A stretch of DNA of 64,000 nucleotides from Rostrohypoxylon terebratum (lineage: Eukaryota > Ascomycota > Sordariomycetes > Xylariales > Hypoxylaceae). The translations under genes were made by a program, and so were the position numbers. Every line of letters starts with the position of its first letter. Positions within the stretch are counted from its first letter, which is position 1. Under the pieces are notes generated by a model, which saw only the letters and a program-made list of their open reading frames with translations, did not search any database and had not been told where the DNA came from. Below, piece by piece: positions 1 to 10,984 of the stretch. The stretch covers positions 35,613 through 99,612 of the forward strand of contig MU385962.1 in assembly GCA_022497145.1 (NCBI GenBank), written 5' to 3'.

Positions 1-2
1 AG

Positions 3-551
3 TCATTCCTATACATATTGCGAGAGTTGCAGATCTGCTCACTCATAGTCAACGACGAAGAGCTCGTGCTCTGGAAACACGTCATCCCCGCGCTCGCCGA
101 GCGATGCCGCACATGGAGCCACGGGTCCAAGTGCGAGTATAAGAAACGCAAAGTAGTACCTCTCAGCACGGAGGTGGGAGAGCAGTTCATGTGCAGCTGC
201 GGCAAGGGCAAACTCCCGCCCGGCTTCATCAACCTGCCGGATTGGGACAAGACGGCGACGAAACACGCGGTGCGCATCGCCATCAGCCCGGTCTTCTCGG
301 TCCCGTTCGTGGAGCACATCGCGGATTTTAAATTGGTCAAGGCGCAGGACAAGGCGGACTTTGGTCGCACAGACCGATGTCGCAATTGTAACGCGACGCA
401 CACTAAGAGCGGAGGTGAATTGCTCAAGTGCGCGCGCTGCAAGGAGGTCTTGTACTGCTCGTCTGAGTGCCAGAAGAAGGACTGGAAGAAACATCGCATG
501 GAGTGTATGCCGCAGGACGTGGCGGAGGCGGTGCAGGGTCTGAAGGTTTAG
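3..551 (+). CDS. MYND-type zinc finger protein, 3' part of gene
   Basis: The reading frame is open from the left edge, with no start ATG in the window, so this is the C-terminal part (about 180 residues) of a larger protein. The last 60 residues hold a MYND finger: CRNCNATHTKSGGELLKCA.C, then YCSSECQKKDW and HRMEC, giving the C-x2-C...C-x2-C...C-x3-C...H-x3-C zinc ligand set. The segment before it (ALAERCRTWSHGSKCEY and a CSCGKGKLP motif) recurs in fungal MYND proteins of unknown function. MYND fingers usually bind proline-rich partner peptides. The stop is TAG at 549-551. The MYND call is firm; the cellular role is not known and the N-terminal domains lie outside the window. Confidence 0.85.
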   Translation, partial: SFLYILRELQICSLIVNDEELVLWKHVIPALAERCRTWSHGSKCEYKKRKVVPLSTEVGEQFMCSCGKGKLPPGFINLPDWDKTATKHAVRIAISPVFSVPFVEHIADFKLVKAQDKADFGRTDRCRNCNATHTKSGGELLKCARCKEVLYCSSECQKKDWKKHRMECMPQDVAEAVQGLKV

Positions 552-1245
552 GAGGGAAAATAATCCGGACGGTTTAGGAAAAGGGGGGTTAGGCGTTCGT
601 CTAGCTGCCTAGGGTACCTAGTGTTGAATTATTGTGTTTTGTTCGTGAGGCCCCCTTTTTTTAGGGTTGGGGTTGCAAAGGTAACCCGGGCCATAGTAGA
701 TAGCAAAATGATCGGCTATCCGTATTCTTGGTGTTGGTTAGGTTTGGAGAGGATTCCCGATGTGTTGTGATGAGGATTGGGTATGTGTTTCCGAGGCCTA
801 CGGCGGGAGAAAATGCCAAAGCACCAAGCTCGTGGTTTGGGGGTCGTATTGAGGGGATATGCTACCCTCTGCCTGTAGTACTCCAAGGCCATGGAATAAT
901 GGTGTTATCACGAATGACGTGATGGTGTCTAGACCCGGGTAAGAGGGATTGACTAAGACCTGAGTAAAGGACTTCCAAACCTGTTACTTAGGGGGTGAGG
1001 GTGTCAAGGATAGCAATTCGCCCGCTATGGATATCCATATTGGTGCATAGTGAGCTTAGCCACTGGAGAGAACACGCCTAGAACGAAGCCCCGTATAGCG
1101 TTGTCACTGGACTGGACCCCTTATAAAATATGAGGGGTTTCGCACTCCAGGGCTGTTGTTGAGCCGTTGTCGGTAAGTATCCAAGTATCATCCATATCAT
1201 TTTCAAGGTTGAGCCCGAAAACTCACCAACGGCCAGATAATTGCT

Positions 1246-1400
1246 ACAAAAACCCACCTCCTGTAAGAGCTACAGTACGATTCATGCAATGCGCCATATC
1301 ACAAATTAATGCTCTTGGGATGTACGATTGATTGACATAGGTCTCATGTATATCATCGCAAGGTAGCGAGCTGACGTTGGGGAAAAGGTATGAACAGTGA
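1246..1400. repeat. Direct repeat, copy 1
   Basis: This segment and 1485-1638 share the blocks AAAAACCCACCTCCTG, ATTGATTGA and ATCGCAAGGTAGCGAGCTGA in the same order, with scattered substitutions between them. Both are preceded at differing distances by TTACTTAGGGGGT. They look like two diverged copies of one local duplication or of an old repeat family. Confidence 0.7.
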
Positions 1401-1484
1401 TTACCTATTATATGGGCGAGAGTACCTAGGACCTAGGACCTAGGACCTAGTTACTTAGGGGGTAGGGCTTTCAGGCCAAAACTC

Positions 1485-1638
1485 CCAAAAACCCACCTCC
1501 TGCAACGGCAACAACCCGATTCATACAATGCGCTATCATTCAAATTGACGCTCTTTAAATGTAGGATTGATTGATGTTGGTCTCGTTTATTTTATCGCAA
1601 GGTAGCGAGCTGACATTGAGGAAAAGCTTCTGACAGTG
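1485..1638. repeat. Direct repeat, copy 2
   Basis: Second copy of the segment at 1246-1400. The best-kept block is ATCGCAAGGTAGCGAGCTGA at about 1594-1613. Differences include C/T and G/A changes and small indels, as expected for an old duplication or RIP-affected repeat. Confidence 0.7.
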
Positions 1639-2510
1639 CCCAATTAATTACCCTAACCCCTAACCCCCTATATAACCTATACGAAATCTTTGAGGCCTAT
1701 ATTTTAGGCTTATAAGCCAACGTCAACGCCACCGTCAACTTACTTAACTTGTCACCAGCAAGTAATAACTCTGCCGCTGTGGATCAATTCGCGATGCCCT
1801 GCAATTTTCAAAACGCGGGATTCCCGGCGCCTCTCATATCACGCCTATGAGCTACAGCTCGCACTTCTTACCAGATGGGGCAGCTGGAAAGGGAAAGACA
1901 GATGAGAGAGGTCGTCTCCTGATAGAAAGAGCCCAGGAAACTAGTCGCCAAGTGTGTCAGCCGGATCAAGCTTTCACGATAATATAAAGGATCTAACCTC
2001 ACCATGTGGCATTCGAACGAACCGTGGTTGCTTCTCAGCACCATCCGTTTAGCCTGAAGTTCCCTTACCTCTCATGGGTCTACTCCTGAGATCCGCAATC
2101 TAAGTAGGGTTGAGAATGTAACGTTTACGCTCGAGGCTCTCTATAGACCCTGTAAGTCTTTCCCGTGACAACATTGAGTATGTGCCAAGACTACAACATT
2201 ACTGTGACGGCATACACCACTATTGAACTCCAAGACAACCCTCCTATAATGCTAGAGGCTTATTCTCTATGACTAAAATCACTCATCGACCCATCTCCGA
2301 CGATGGTCAACAATTCCTCATCTCCAACTCGGCAGTTCGGAGATCAGTCGCAGAAGGCAGTCTAGCTCCTACCTACAGCGGTCATGGTTGATTGAACAAT
2401 ATACTTAAACAATTTGTAGTAGTCGTGGCGTTATGGGGTTTATTAAGAACTTAGTATACACGAAAATCCGCTACTCAAGGATACAATATACCTAACAAGA
2501 TCCCAGAACC

Positions 2511-4525
2511 ATGAAGTCAAATGTCGCTCTTGTTTGTCTAAGCACATTTCTTCTCGAGACTGCGGCATCACGGCCTCGGTTACTCCTATCCGACTCTATT
2601 CGCCTTACTCGAGAGGACATCGGGAATTTCTCCGCTATCAATTTTGGTGATGAGAACACCGTATCACATTATAACAACCAAACCACCGAGTGTAAAGTCT
2701 TCCCAGGCGATGAGGCATGGCCTGCTCCAGAAGAATGGGCTCGACTGAATGAGACACTTGGAGGTGCTCTCCTAAGGCCTAAACCAGTGGCAGCAGCTTG
2801 TTATCAAGGACCGGACTTCGATGAAGCAGAATGCACATTCTTACTCACAAACACTTCTTCTTCTCACTACTGGCTCGACGATCCCCTCGTCGCATTGACG
2901 CAATGGTCTCAAGGTGCCACTTGCCCACTCCTCTCGGATCCTCAAGGAAATTGTACGCGAGGAGGTTTTCCGGAATACGTTGTGAATGCTACCAGCGTCA
3001 AGCACATTCAAGCAGCAGTTAATTTTGCCAGGAACAAAAATATTCGGTTGATCATTAAGTAAAGCACCTCCATATTCCGTACGCGACTTCATGGTATTAT
3101 ATTAACCATTCTTACTAATGGCACAATATAGGAACACCGGACATGATTTTGGTGGGAGATCAATCGGGGCAGGGTCCCTCAGCATATGGACGCATCACCT
3201 CAAGGAGATGGAATTCATCCCCTCGTATAGTATCGGACAGTATACTGGAATGGCTGTTCATCTCGGGTCCGGCGTGGAGTCCTGGGAAGAGCACAACTTT
3301 ATGGCTGATCATAATATAAGTTTCGTCTCTCCCGGATGTGGAACAGTGGGAGGAGTTGGAGGCTGGATGAGTGCAGGAGGGCACACCACGATTACCTCCA
3401 CGTACGGACTCGGAGCTGACCAGGTGCTTTCTCTCGGCGTGGTAACTGCTTCGGGGGAATACGTAACCGCGGATCCGTTCACTAATACGGATCTATTTTT
3501 CGCAATGCGTGGAGGTGGAGGTATGAGACCATAATCCTTGATACGCCTTGGAAAAATAAGTTCTTGAGTTAACTATTTGCACAGCGACATACGGCATAGT
3601 TACCTCAGCTATATACAAAGCATACCCACCAATCACCGTAACCTCATCCAGTCTCCAGCTCACGCTCTCCGATACCGACACTCCCGGCGCTGGCATAATC
3701 ACCGACGCCGACACATTCTGGCAAGGCGTAGGCGCCTACTACCGCTTCGCCGCGCAAATCCTCGACGCCGGCGGCTACGGCTTCAGCTACATCTACCCAG
3801 GCGCGAACCAAACCTTCCGCTTCACAACCTCCTCCTCATTCCTCGACACGAACCCGGACTCCGTCTTCACCTTCATGCAGCCCCTCTACGACAACCTCGC
3901 CAACCTCTCCATCAACACCACCAACCCCACCATCCGCTCCTCCAGCATCTACGGGTCCCGAGGCACCGGCATCGGCCCCGCACCAGGCAACACGCGGTAC
4001 CGTTCCCGTCTCCTCCCGCGCGCGAACTGGGACGACGACGCCCTCTGGGACAAGACGATATCCGCGATCCGCACGGCGACGGAGGCCGGCTTCGACAACG
4101 ACTTCTACTTCCACGGCACGCTGACGTCGCCCACGCTGGCCGCCGCGGGCTGGCCGGGCAACGCGGCCGCCGTCAACCCGGCGTGGCGGCAGAACCGCAT
4201 GCACGCGATGCTGATGGACGCCGCGCCGGCGCAATCCGCGGACCGCGACGCGATGTTCGGGACGTACATGGACTTGCTGCGCGAGGCGTCGCCGGGCGCC
4301 GGCGCGTACATGAATGAGGGTGATCCTGGAGAGCCTGAGTGGCAGCAGGCGTTCTACGGGGCGAACTATGGCAGGTTGTTGGAGATCAAGAGGGTGCGGG
4401 ATCCGTGGGGTCTGTTTTGGGCGCCGACGACGGTCGGGAGTGAGGGCTGGGCGGTTAGGAGTGTGGATGGGTATAAGGAGTCGCAGAATGGGAGGTTATG
4501 TCGGGTTGCGCAGGGTCGTGAATAG
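2511..4525 (+). CDS. Secreted FAD-linked oxidase (isoamyl alcohol oxidase / berberine-bridge type)
   Basis: Three exons, 2511-3058, 3132-3520 and 3585-4525, join in frame (GT...AG, introns 73 and 64 nt). The N-terminus has a hydrophobic signal peptide (MKSNVALVCLSTFLLETAAS), so export is expected. Residues about 155-330 form an FAD-binding PCMH fold. NTGHDFGGRS carries the His expected to hold FAD covalently, and SPGCGTVGGVGGW carries the Cys of a second (6-S-cysteinyl) link. The C-terminus has the berberine-bridge-like end (FYGANYGRLLEIK, DPWGLFWAP). Several N-glycosylation sequons are present. The family oxidises alcohols, sugars or secondary metabolites with O2, making H2O2. The closest look is to fungal isoamyl alcohol oxidase (MreA type); the substrate is not inferable. 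Confidence 0.9.
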
Positions 4526-4754
4526 GGGATGAGGCTTGTAGCGTGTGTATGACGGTTCAGCTAGGTGACGAAGTAGCAATTTCACGATGTGTTGAGTTGA
4601 GTAAGCCCTCGTCCGTTGCCGTGCGTGGTAGTGTAGGAATGGTCATGACGAGATCAGCTATTCGGACTTCTTGACCAGAATGAAGTCAGTAAGTAGCCCT
4701 CATCCAAACACCGAATAGGAGTGCACTTTGATAAAGGAAATTTTGAAAAAAATC

Positions 4755-4866
4755 TACCAGACGCAGGACTTGAACCTGCGACCTTCAACATTGCAGTTCG
4801 TCATTCACGGTCCAGCTGGCGAGTTCTCGGCTTGTCTCAGCCATCACTGCACCATGTCTAAAGTGC
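4755..4866 (-). tRNA. tRNA-like element, isotype unresolved (possible pseudo-tRNA)
   Basis: Read on the minus strand, the 3' half is tRNA-like: a T-arm GCAGG-TTCAAGT-CCTGC containing the B-box GGTTCAAGTCC, followed by GTCTGGT and a run of T that fits a Pol III terminator. An A-box-like TGGTGCAGTGATGG lies about 75 nt upstream. TTTAGAC can pair with GTCTGGT at 6 of 7 positions. The D arm and anticodon arm do not fold convincingly even allowing an intron, so no anticodon is assigned. It may be an intron-containing tRNA not resolved by hand, a pseudogene or a SINE-like remnant. Confidence 0.4.
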
Positions 4867-5812
4867 CTTAGAAGCAACCTTCAACGGCCGTACCTGGTAG
4901 TGCCACCGTTTCCGGTTACATGTCATGTTTGTAAAGTGCTATATAACCTTGACATTGCGCAGGCGGATTAGGCATTACCCGACGTTACAGGTAGGGAGAC
5001 CTCGGGTTCCGCATATACTTCTTGGTGTGGTGAGCTAAGTGATGATTCTTGGTGTTTACCCTGAAGATGCGCTCCACCTTCAGTGCCACCCATGATACAT
5101 ATTGTTTCTAACAGATGGTTCTATCTCCTGAAGGGTAAGAAACATCGATCTACATTATAATGTCGAACTACCGTTGACTCTTCTATATTCCAGCGTCCAC
5201 TTTCCAGTAAGCATACATGTACGCTACATCGCAGCAAGTCACCGTCCGTACGGACTTTGATACGCTCCTCGTCATCATCATCATCATCACCGCGGTGCCA
5301 TCACCACCACCATCTACGTCGCAACATTGGGACACACCACGAGTCCATCGAGGTGTAGCCGTGCTGTTTATAGATGATCCTTCGTATGGCACAACCAATA
5401 GCATAGAATCACCGCAGTATAAGTACAAATCGGGTAACTCAACTCCATCGTCTCACCCCGGCGTACTGGCAAGCTGGATATAATCGGTATAAGCGACTCT
5501 AATATCCAGCGTAGCGGATCGTCATTCATGCATAAGTATTATTAGGTGTCAGCTCAGCCCTGTGGTCGATCGCTATGTCCCAGCCCTCCTGTGGTAATGT
5601 CCCGACCGCGGTTTTGATACCCTTTTGGTAATCTACCGCGCATAGCTGAGAGTTGCTGAGCCTCCCAACAGTAATCATGTTTGGTTCATTTACAAATCGG
5701 GATCTACCATGCGTACCTAGTCACTATTATGCTATCTCTCTAGGATGAGGCTTTAGAATTGGATATCTAAACGGTATATATGATAGATGCCATGAGGATA
5801 GAATAAATTTTG

Positions 5813-5820
5813 TATAAAAG
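5813..5820 (+). promoter_or_regulatory. TATA box of the TAP-type hydrolase gene
   Basis: TATAAAAG lies about 135 bp before the ATG at 5956. The interval is T/C-rich, as in many fungal 5' leaders. Confidence 0.45.
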
Positions 5821-5955
5821 GCCTGTTCTGTCTCTTTCTAGGTTATACATTCTATCTACATCAACTCACCACGAGTCATCTAATACCATAATAACTTTCA
5901 CATTCGTTGAAATTGTTTTTTTGTTTCCTTTTATCTCCCAGTAGTTTTACTCATA

Positions 5956-7659
5956 ATGTCGGCCAAGGTGTTGCTCGCCTCGGCGTTGTTCTCAGCCCCG
6001 CTCATGGCGAGTCCCCTATATGGAAATTCCTCCATTCTATGGAAAGATTGCCCAACCGCATTAATACCATCAGGTTCTAAAGCGAGCTGTGGCTACCTTA
6101 AAGTGCCACTGGACTGGGAGAATCCCAGTAAAGGCGTAATTGAAATCGGGCTGGCCAAGCTTCCAGCGAGAAAGCCGCAGGTATGTACCTACGCAGCTAA
6201 CCTAGGGCTTGCCTTGTTCTAACTGAAATTCATAGAGCCGAATTGGCAATCTCTTCTTTCAGCCCGGAGGGCCTGGTATACAAGGCACTTATATCATCTC
6301 CCAGGCAGCGTCCGGCCAAATGAAATGGGGTGAAGACATCCTTGATCACTTTGATCTTATTGGCGTTGGTATGTTGTATTTCTCGCTTTCTCATGCTTTG
6401 GCTCCTTTAATCATACGCTCTATCTAAATAGCTAGATTCGCTTGCATCAAAAGTACTTTCTAATATTAGGTATATATCCAGATCTTCGAGGTACTGGCTT
6501 GAGCAACCCCATAGATTGTGACCCGGACCTGTACAATCAAGTATTACCTGTATACCCTACGACCGATGCCGAGTTTGCCGCACGGGTGAAGCGTAACAAG
6601 GCTCTCAGACAGAGTTGTATTGATAGGACCGGTATTCCACTCGTCGATTACATGGATACCGTTTCCATCGCAAAAGATCACGAGGCTGTTCGGATAGCTC
6701 TCGGTGGAGAGCCAATGAATTGGTTCGGTACCTCTTACGGCACACAACTCGGGTCTCAATACGCGGAACTTTTCCCGCATAACATCCGCTCAATGATGTT
6801 AGACTGTTCTGTCTCCATATCACAGGCAGAAGTTCCGACATTCGCCCTGGCTGCTACAGCCGTCGAAGCCACATTTAAGAGCTTCCTGTCCTGGTGCGCG
6901 CAGCAGAACGCCACAACTTGTCCCTTGGCGCACTACAATCCCACAAAGTCGTTGGAAGAGGTCTGGCTGGACCTCATGGCTCGAATCGAGAAGAAACCCC
7001 TTTCGTGCAGCGATTCTCAGCATTGTTTATTGGGACCAGAAATGAGCGCCGATGAGGTCCGAACACTCGTGTTGAGTCTCAGCTACGGCGAGTTCAATTT
7101 CGCCCCTCTTGCGCAGGCCATCGGCCAAGCTTTGAACCAGAATAGCGCGAATGCCTTTGCTTCACACATGAGCCTCCCATCTGACACCAATACCGCCTAC
7201 AACAACTCACAGTCGTACTCTAACACCGCCATCGTATGCCAGGACTGGCACCACAACGACCAGTCGGCCCTAGATATTCAGCTGAAGTATACGCTGGTGC
7301 AGACCCACGCGCCATTGATGATGGGTTTTAGCCCGACATACCGCGAGTTTGAACTTAACTGCATCGGCTGGCCTACCCCTACCCGAAACCCGCCCCATAA
7401 GATCTCGATCCCGAGAACGCCGAACATGCCCACGATTCTGATGGTCGAGTCATTGCGCGACCCAGCCACGGCCCTAGCATGGGGCATGCAGCTAAGAGAG
7501 GAAATCGGAAGAGACCGTGCTGTGATCATCTCGAAGAATATGACGGGACACTCGGTCTACGAACAGCCAGGAACCGTGGGTGGTGAGATCGCCGCGGCGA
7601 TGGAGAAATACCTGCTGACTTTGGCTTTGCCGGAGGATGGGAAGATATACCAGTCTTAG
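5956..7659 (+). CDS. Secreted alpha/beta hydrolase, TAP/prolyl-aminopeptidase type (first paralog)
   Basis: Exons 5956-6180, 6236-6368 and 6482-7659 join in frame to 511 residues. A signal peptide (MSAKVLLASALFSAPLMASP) predicts export. The oxyanion-loop motif FFQPGGPG follows intron 1, and GVDLRGTG is split by intron 2. The nucleophile Ser sits in GTSYGT. The candidate Asp is in SLRDPATALAW and the His in TGHSVY near the C-terminus, which together make a complete catalytic triad. The family (TAP-like C-terminal domain, peptidase S33 relatives) cleaves short peptides from the N-terminus or acts as an esterase. A second family member with six introns lies at 51722-53760. The substrate is not inferable. 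Confidence 0.9.
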
Positions 7660-8675
7660 AATTCCTAATTGGCTGAGGCATTAACCACGTGGACATTAAA
7701 CTTCGACTCAATGTATTTATATTAGAATTTTTGTTTTATCTTCAGATGTACCTAGACTTAGGGAAAGGGGGTCACGAGAACGATACCTTGCCCATCACAT
7801 TCATCTCGTCATAAATTAGAGTTCAGCACATGGTAAAAGCGCGTCTAAGACGTGCCACTTTGACGAAGCCCACGGAGGATTGGGATGAGGACGATCGACG
7901 ATCATGATGTAAGACAGAAAAGGGGGTTAATTTAAGATGAAGAGGTACATTATGTCCGGATTATCTCCGATCACGTCATACCCCTTTTCTTGACCTCTCA
8001 GCTCGATTACCAATAAGCCTTAATACTAATAGCAGCAATAGTGAAGTTGACTACTAAAACGAGAGTTCTTTTCACTATATATTAGCGCGTTAGAAACTAC
8101 CAAGGCCTATACTCATCGAACATATATTAGGGCAATGAGCACCTAAGTCCAAAGATACCTAGTTAATAAGCATTGTAGACAGCATTCTCGAGATACAAAA
8201 GAAATCATTCTATAATATAAAGTGATTCCTTTCATGACTTTATATTCAACTCTCACAAAGCATTTCATGGTGAATGAATTCATTGGTTCGAATATAATCA
8301 ACCTGAAACCAAGTACCTAGTTTAACGCCAGCTACAACTAGGTAGTTTTAGTGTCACATACAAACCGAAGTACTCGGTATACTGGATACTCAAACAATGT
8401 AGCTGTTCATCTCTTCTTCAAATCTATTGTCTTATTCTAAACAACGCTTTCGGGAAAAGCACAATAGATTAGCAACATTTTTGATTGACGCAGATGTTCC
8501 AAGACAACATGGGGCACGAAATGGCTATATATCTTCAATCAGTCTACCAACTTCGCCATTTTCAAAGCTACAAGTGTATTCTCACTACCTCTTCCAGCTT
8601 CAAAAATTCTTGTTGCCTTCTGAGTCATCCAGCATCCACAGAACCTTTCGAGTAAGTTAGTAACCCATCGCAAAA
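7660..8675. other. AT-rich intergenic spacer
   Basis: No gene or recognisable element seen. Low-GC sequence with short TATA-like runs; the last 250 bp serve as upstream region for the small secreted protein. Confidence 0.6.
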
Positions 8676-9128
8676 ATGATCAACATTCTAAGCAAGATCG
8701 GTGCCCTCATCATCATTGCACTCCCCTCAGCGCTAGGCAGCACGCTGAATGTGCAAAACAACTGCCAATTCCAGATCTTCTGCGGCGCCGCGAAGAACGA
8801 CGGGACTTCCAGCCCTGGCGTTCCGGTCCCCGGCCGCGGCCACTGGACATCTCCTCTCCCAGCGAACAATGACAACATCGGGAACGTGTTGAAGTGTGCG
8901 AACAACGCTGGCCTCCAGCAGCCGTTCCAGATGGAGTTAACTCTCCAGAATGGACACTCTTGGTTCGACCTCTCGGCTCTGAACGGCGACCCGTTCATCA
9001 GTGTCTCGCGTCATGCTGAGATCGCCGGCCAGTGTGTTCTTGACTGCCCGCCTGGATCGGTTGCTTGCGAGTGGCCAGTCCAGAAGGATTGTCAGACTTC
9101 TGAGAATGCCTGGTTGACTCTTTGTTAA
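8676..9128 (+). CDS. Small secreted Bys1/thaumatin-like protein
   Basis: A single-exon frame of 150 residues that starts with a clear signal peptide (MINILSKIGALIIIALPSALG). The mature part begins LNVQNNCQFQIFC, resembling the N-terminal strand of Bys1 and thaumatin-like proteins. WFDLSALNGDPF matches the conserved WYDLS..-GDPF region of the Bys1 family. Eight cysteines in the mature part suggest disulfides. Bys1 proteins are small secreted or cell-surface proteins of unsettled function, and some related ones are effector candidates. The family call rests on a few motifs, so confidence is moderate; the gene itself is well supported. Confidence 0.8.
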   Translation: MINILSKIGALIIIALPSALGSTLNVQNNCQFQIFCGAAKNDGTSSPGVPVPGRGHWTSPLPANNDNIGNVLKCANNAGLQQPFQMELTLQNGHSWFDLSALNGDPFISVSRHAEIAGQCVLDCPPGSVACEWPVQKDCQTSENAWLTLC

Positions 9129-10119
9129 GTCACGAGCCATTCCTTTCGATAGATGATGACTTACTTGATGTAGTGATGTCTGTTAGATAAGTGTATGGTA
9201 GGTAAGTATCGTATCGTATCATTGCAAGCTACCTACACTCGACTTCAGAATCCCCTTTAACCTAGGATGCCTTGTAAGTTCGTCATATATCAACCCAACC
9301 AGTATAGCTTTAGTTCTGTTTACCGGTAGGTACCTACCTACCCACTACGTAAGTATGTTTGAATGAATAAAATATCTTATAAAATAAGACTGCGTTTAAT
9401 TCTAAGTGTGAATATGCATCGGGAGTAAATAATATAAGCATGAGAATAAAATACTCAATCGCAAATTTAATGATTAATACTATAAACTGAGGTCTACTCA
9501 CCACATCAATACTAATACACGCTTAAATACCTTGTGACTTAAAATAGGTGCCCATGTCCTCTATTTTTTTTTAGCTGAGTTAGAAATGAGAGTTGTCTTC
9601 ATATATGAAGCATTTACTAGCACTATGTTAATTTGATATTTCTACCTTGATACGAGGTCTCTAGCCCCCAATTAGCAGAGCAATCGAAACAATACACCTA
9701 TTGATTACTTGCTATTCGTCCATTTACCATGAACAAACTGCTTATCCAGGAACTCGAACGCCTGGAGTTTCAATAGGAGGCGCATAGGAAGTTCTGTGTA
9801 GCCAATGTGCTTAGTCAGCTAAAATGGCTAACTGATGATGTAGCTCAAAGTCTTTATGAATCATCATCTGATCAAACCCAAGTAATCAACTTGATAATGA
9901 TAAATAAATTGATTATGTACTTCTGTGGATAATAGAAGGTAGGGATGAAACTTCACAAGGTCATGCAATTACTTTTTCACAAGTCTAGCCATCATCCATT
10001 GTTAACCACTACGTCATACTCACCATCAGAAAGTCCACGAAATCCGACGTATATAAGATGCAGCCAGAAATTTTGGCCTTGATCTCGCATCTACTGGGCA
10101 GGATATCAAGGTCTTGAGA
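9129..10119. other. AT-rich intergenic spacer
   Basis: Nothing gene-like. Very AT-rich from about 9360 to 10000, with (TACC)n-like TACCTACCTACC near 9330. A TATA box for the next gene is at 10050-10057. Confidence 0.6.
10050..10057 (+). promoter_or_regulatory. TATA box of the SnoaL-like gene
   Basis: TATATAAG lies about 65 bp upstream of the ATG at 10120. Confidence 0.5.
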
Positions 10120-10984
10120 ATGATGCAGAGCAGCCTGTGCCCACGCATCCTCAGCACTACGCGACCTACCGTACTGACTCAACTACTCCGATCGGGTGCT
10201 CCAATACTAGCTTCAAGGAAGATGTCGTCGACGATCCCTCCCCCGAACGGGACCTCCAAAACGCACTTCCCGCAAGACTCCTCTCTTCCAGGCGAGCGGT
10301 TCGAGGTGCGACAGACACATCCCACAGGGGACTACACGCCGAACCCGTCGAAATCGTTTCCGCTATCGGCGCCGCGCCAAGCACTCCTCGATGACATCAT
10401 CGCCTTGTACGAGATGAAGCCGACGGTGGCGCGCGTGCGGCGGTACACACCGGATTGTGTGTACAATGACCAATTCGTGTACGCGGACGACCGGTACAAG
10501 ATGGCCGGGCAGTGGTTCGCGCTGCCGAAACTGTTCAAGGCCGCCGAGAGCCGGGGCTACCAGGTCGTGACTAACGACCGGGACTTGATCCAATTTAGAC
10601 ATGAAGAGGTACGTCGGCAGTCGTCGTGTAGACGTGATTCACGAGTTGATGTGCAGAGGGCTGACGGACAGCTAGGCGTGGACGTTCAAGATCATCCCAA
10701 AGACGGCAGTTGTCAATGCTCTCGTTAGCTTGTCGTTGGACCCGGCCACTATTGACAGCGACTTCATCCGCGTTAAATACCACAAGGACCAGGCCAATGA
10801 TAAGGATTACTCGAATGAAGGGTTAGGTGCGACATTTAAAAAGTGGCAGGCGGATAACGTCGTCAAGTATATGGATAGTCTTGAAGTCAAGGAGTTTGAG
10901 GTTGATAAGGGAGCCAGGAAGGAACCTCGCCCGATGTATGGGAGTGGTGGTAGGGAAGGTGACGCTCCTGTTAAGGATTTGTGA
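10120..10984 (+). CDS. SnoaL/NTF2-like protein with probable mitochondrial leader
   Basis: Two exons, 10120-10608 and 10676-10984, joined by a 67-nt GT...AG intron that restores frame (EE then AWTFKIIPK); 265 residues. The first 40 residues are rich in Arg, Ser and Thr and poor in acidic residues (MMQSSLCPRILSTTRPTV), which fits a mitochondrial targeting peptide. An internal Met at MSSTIPPP could be a cytosolic start. The rest resembles a fungal SnoaL-like/NTF2-like fold: a helix at LLDDIIALYEMKPTVARV, then YTPDCVYNDQF, and the conserved SLSLDP and VKYHKDQANDKDYSNEG. Such folds bind small molecules or act as cyclases or isomerases; the ligand here is unknown. Confidence 0.85.

Larger units (their letters stand above)
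552..2510. other. Intergenic spacer with a degenerate direct repeat
   Basis: No convincing gene. The stretch has short CCTAGG/ACCTAG runs (about 600-620 and 1425-1450) and two diverged copies of a segment of about 150 bp at 1246-1400 and 1485-1638. Reading frames here are short and lack coding character. Confidence 0.6.
4526..5955. other. Intergenic spacer with tRNA-like element
   Basis: No protein gene is supported. It holds the tRNA-like element at about 4755-4866, a (CAT/ATC)n run at about 5271-5290 and the TATA box of the next gene near 5813. Short frames around 5183-5483 overlap on both strands and look like chance. Confidence 0.6.

Noticed and set aside
728..922. 64-codon frame after the MYND gene
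   Set aside because: Short, no motif, no splice partner.
3577..4317. Long overlapping frame rich in Arg and His on the plus strand
   Set aside because: It overlaps the FAD oxidase exon 3 in another frame of a GC-rich region; its composition (RRRR/HRHR) is typical of a shadow frame.
5271..5290. ATC/CAT triplet run considered as coding repeat
   Set aside because: A simple microsatellite in non-coding sequence.
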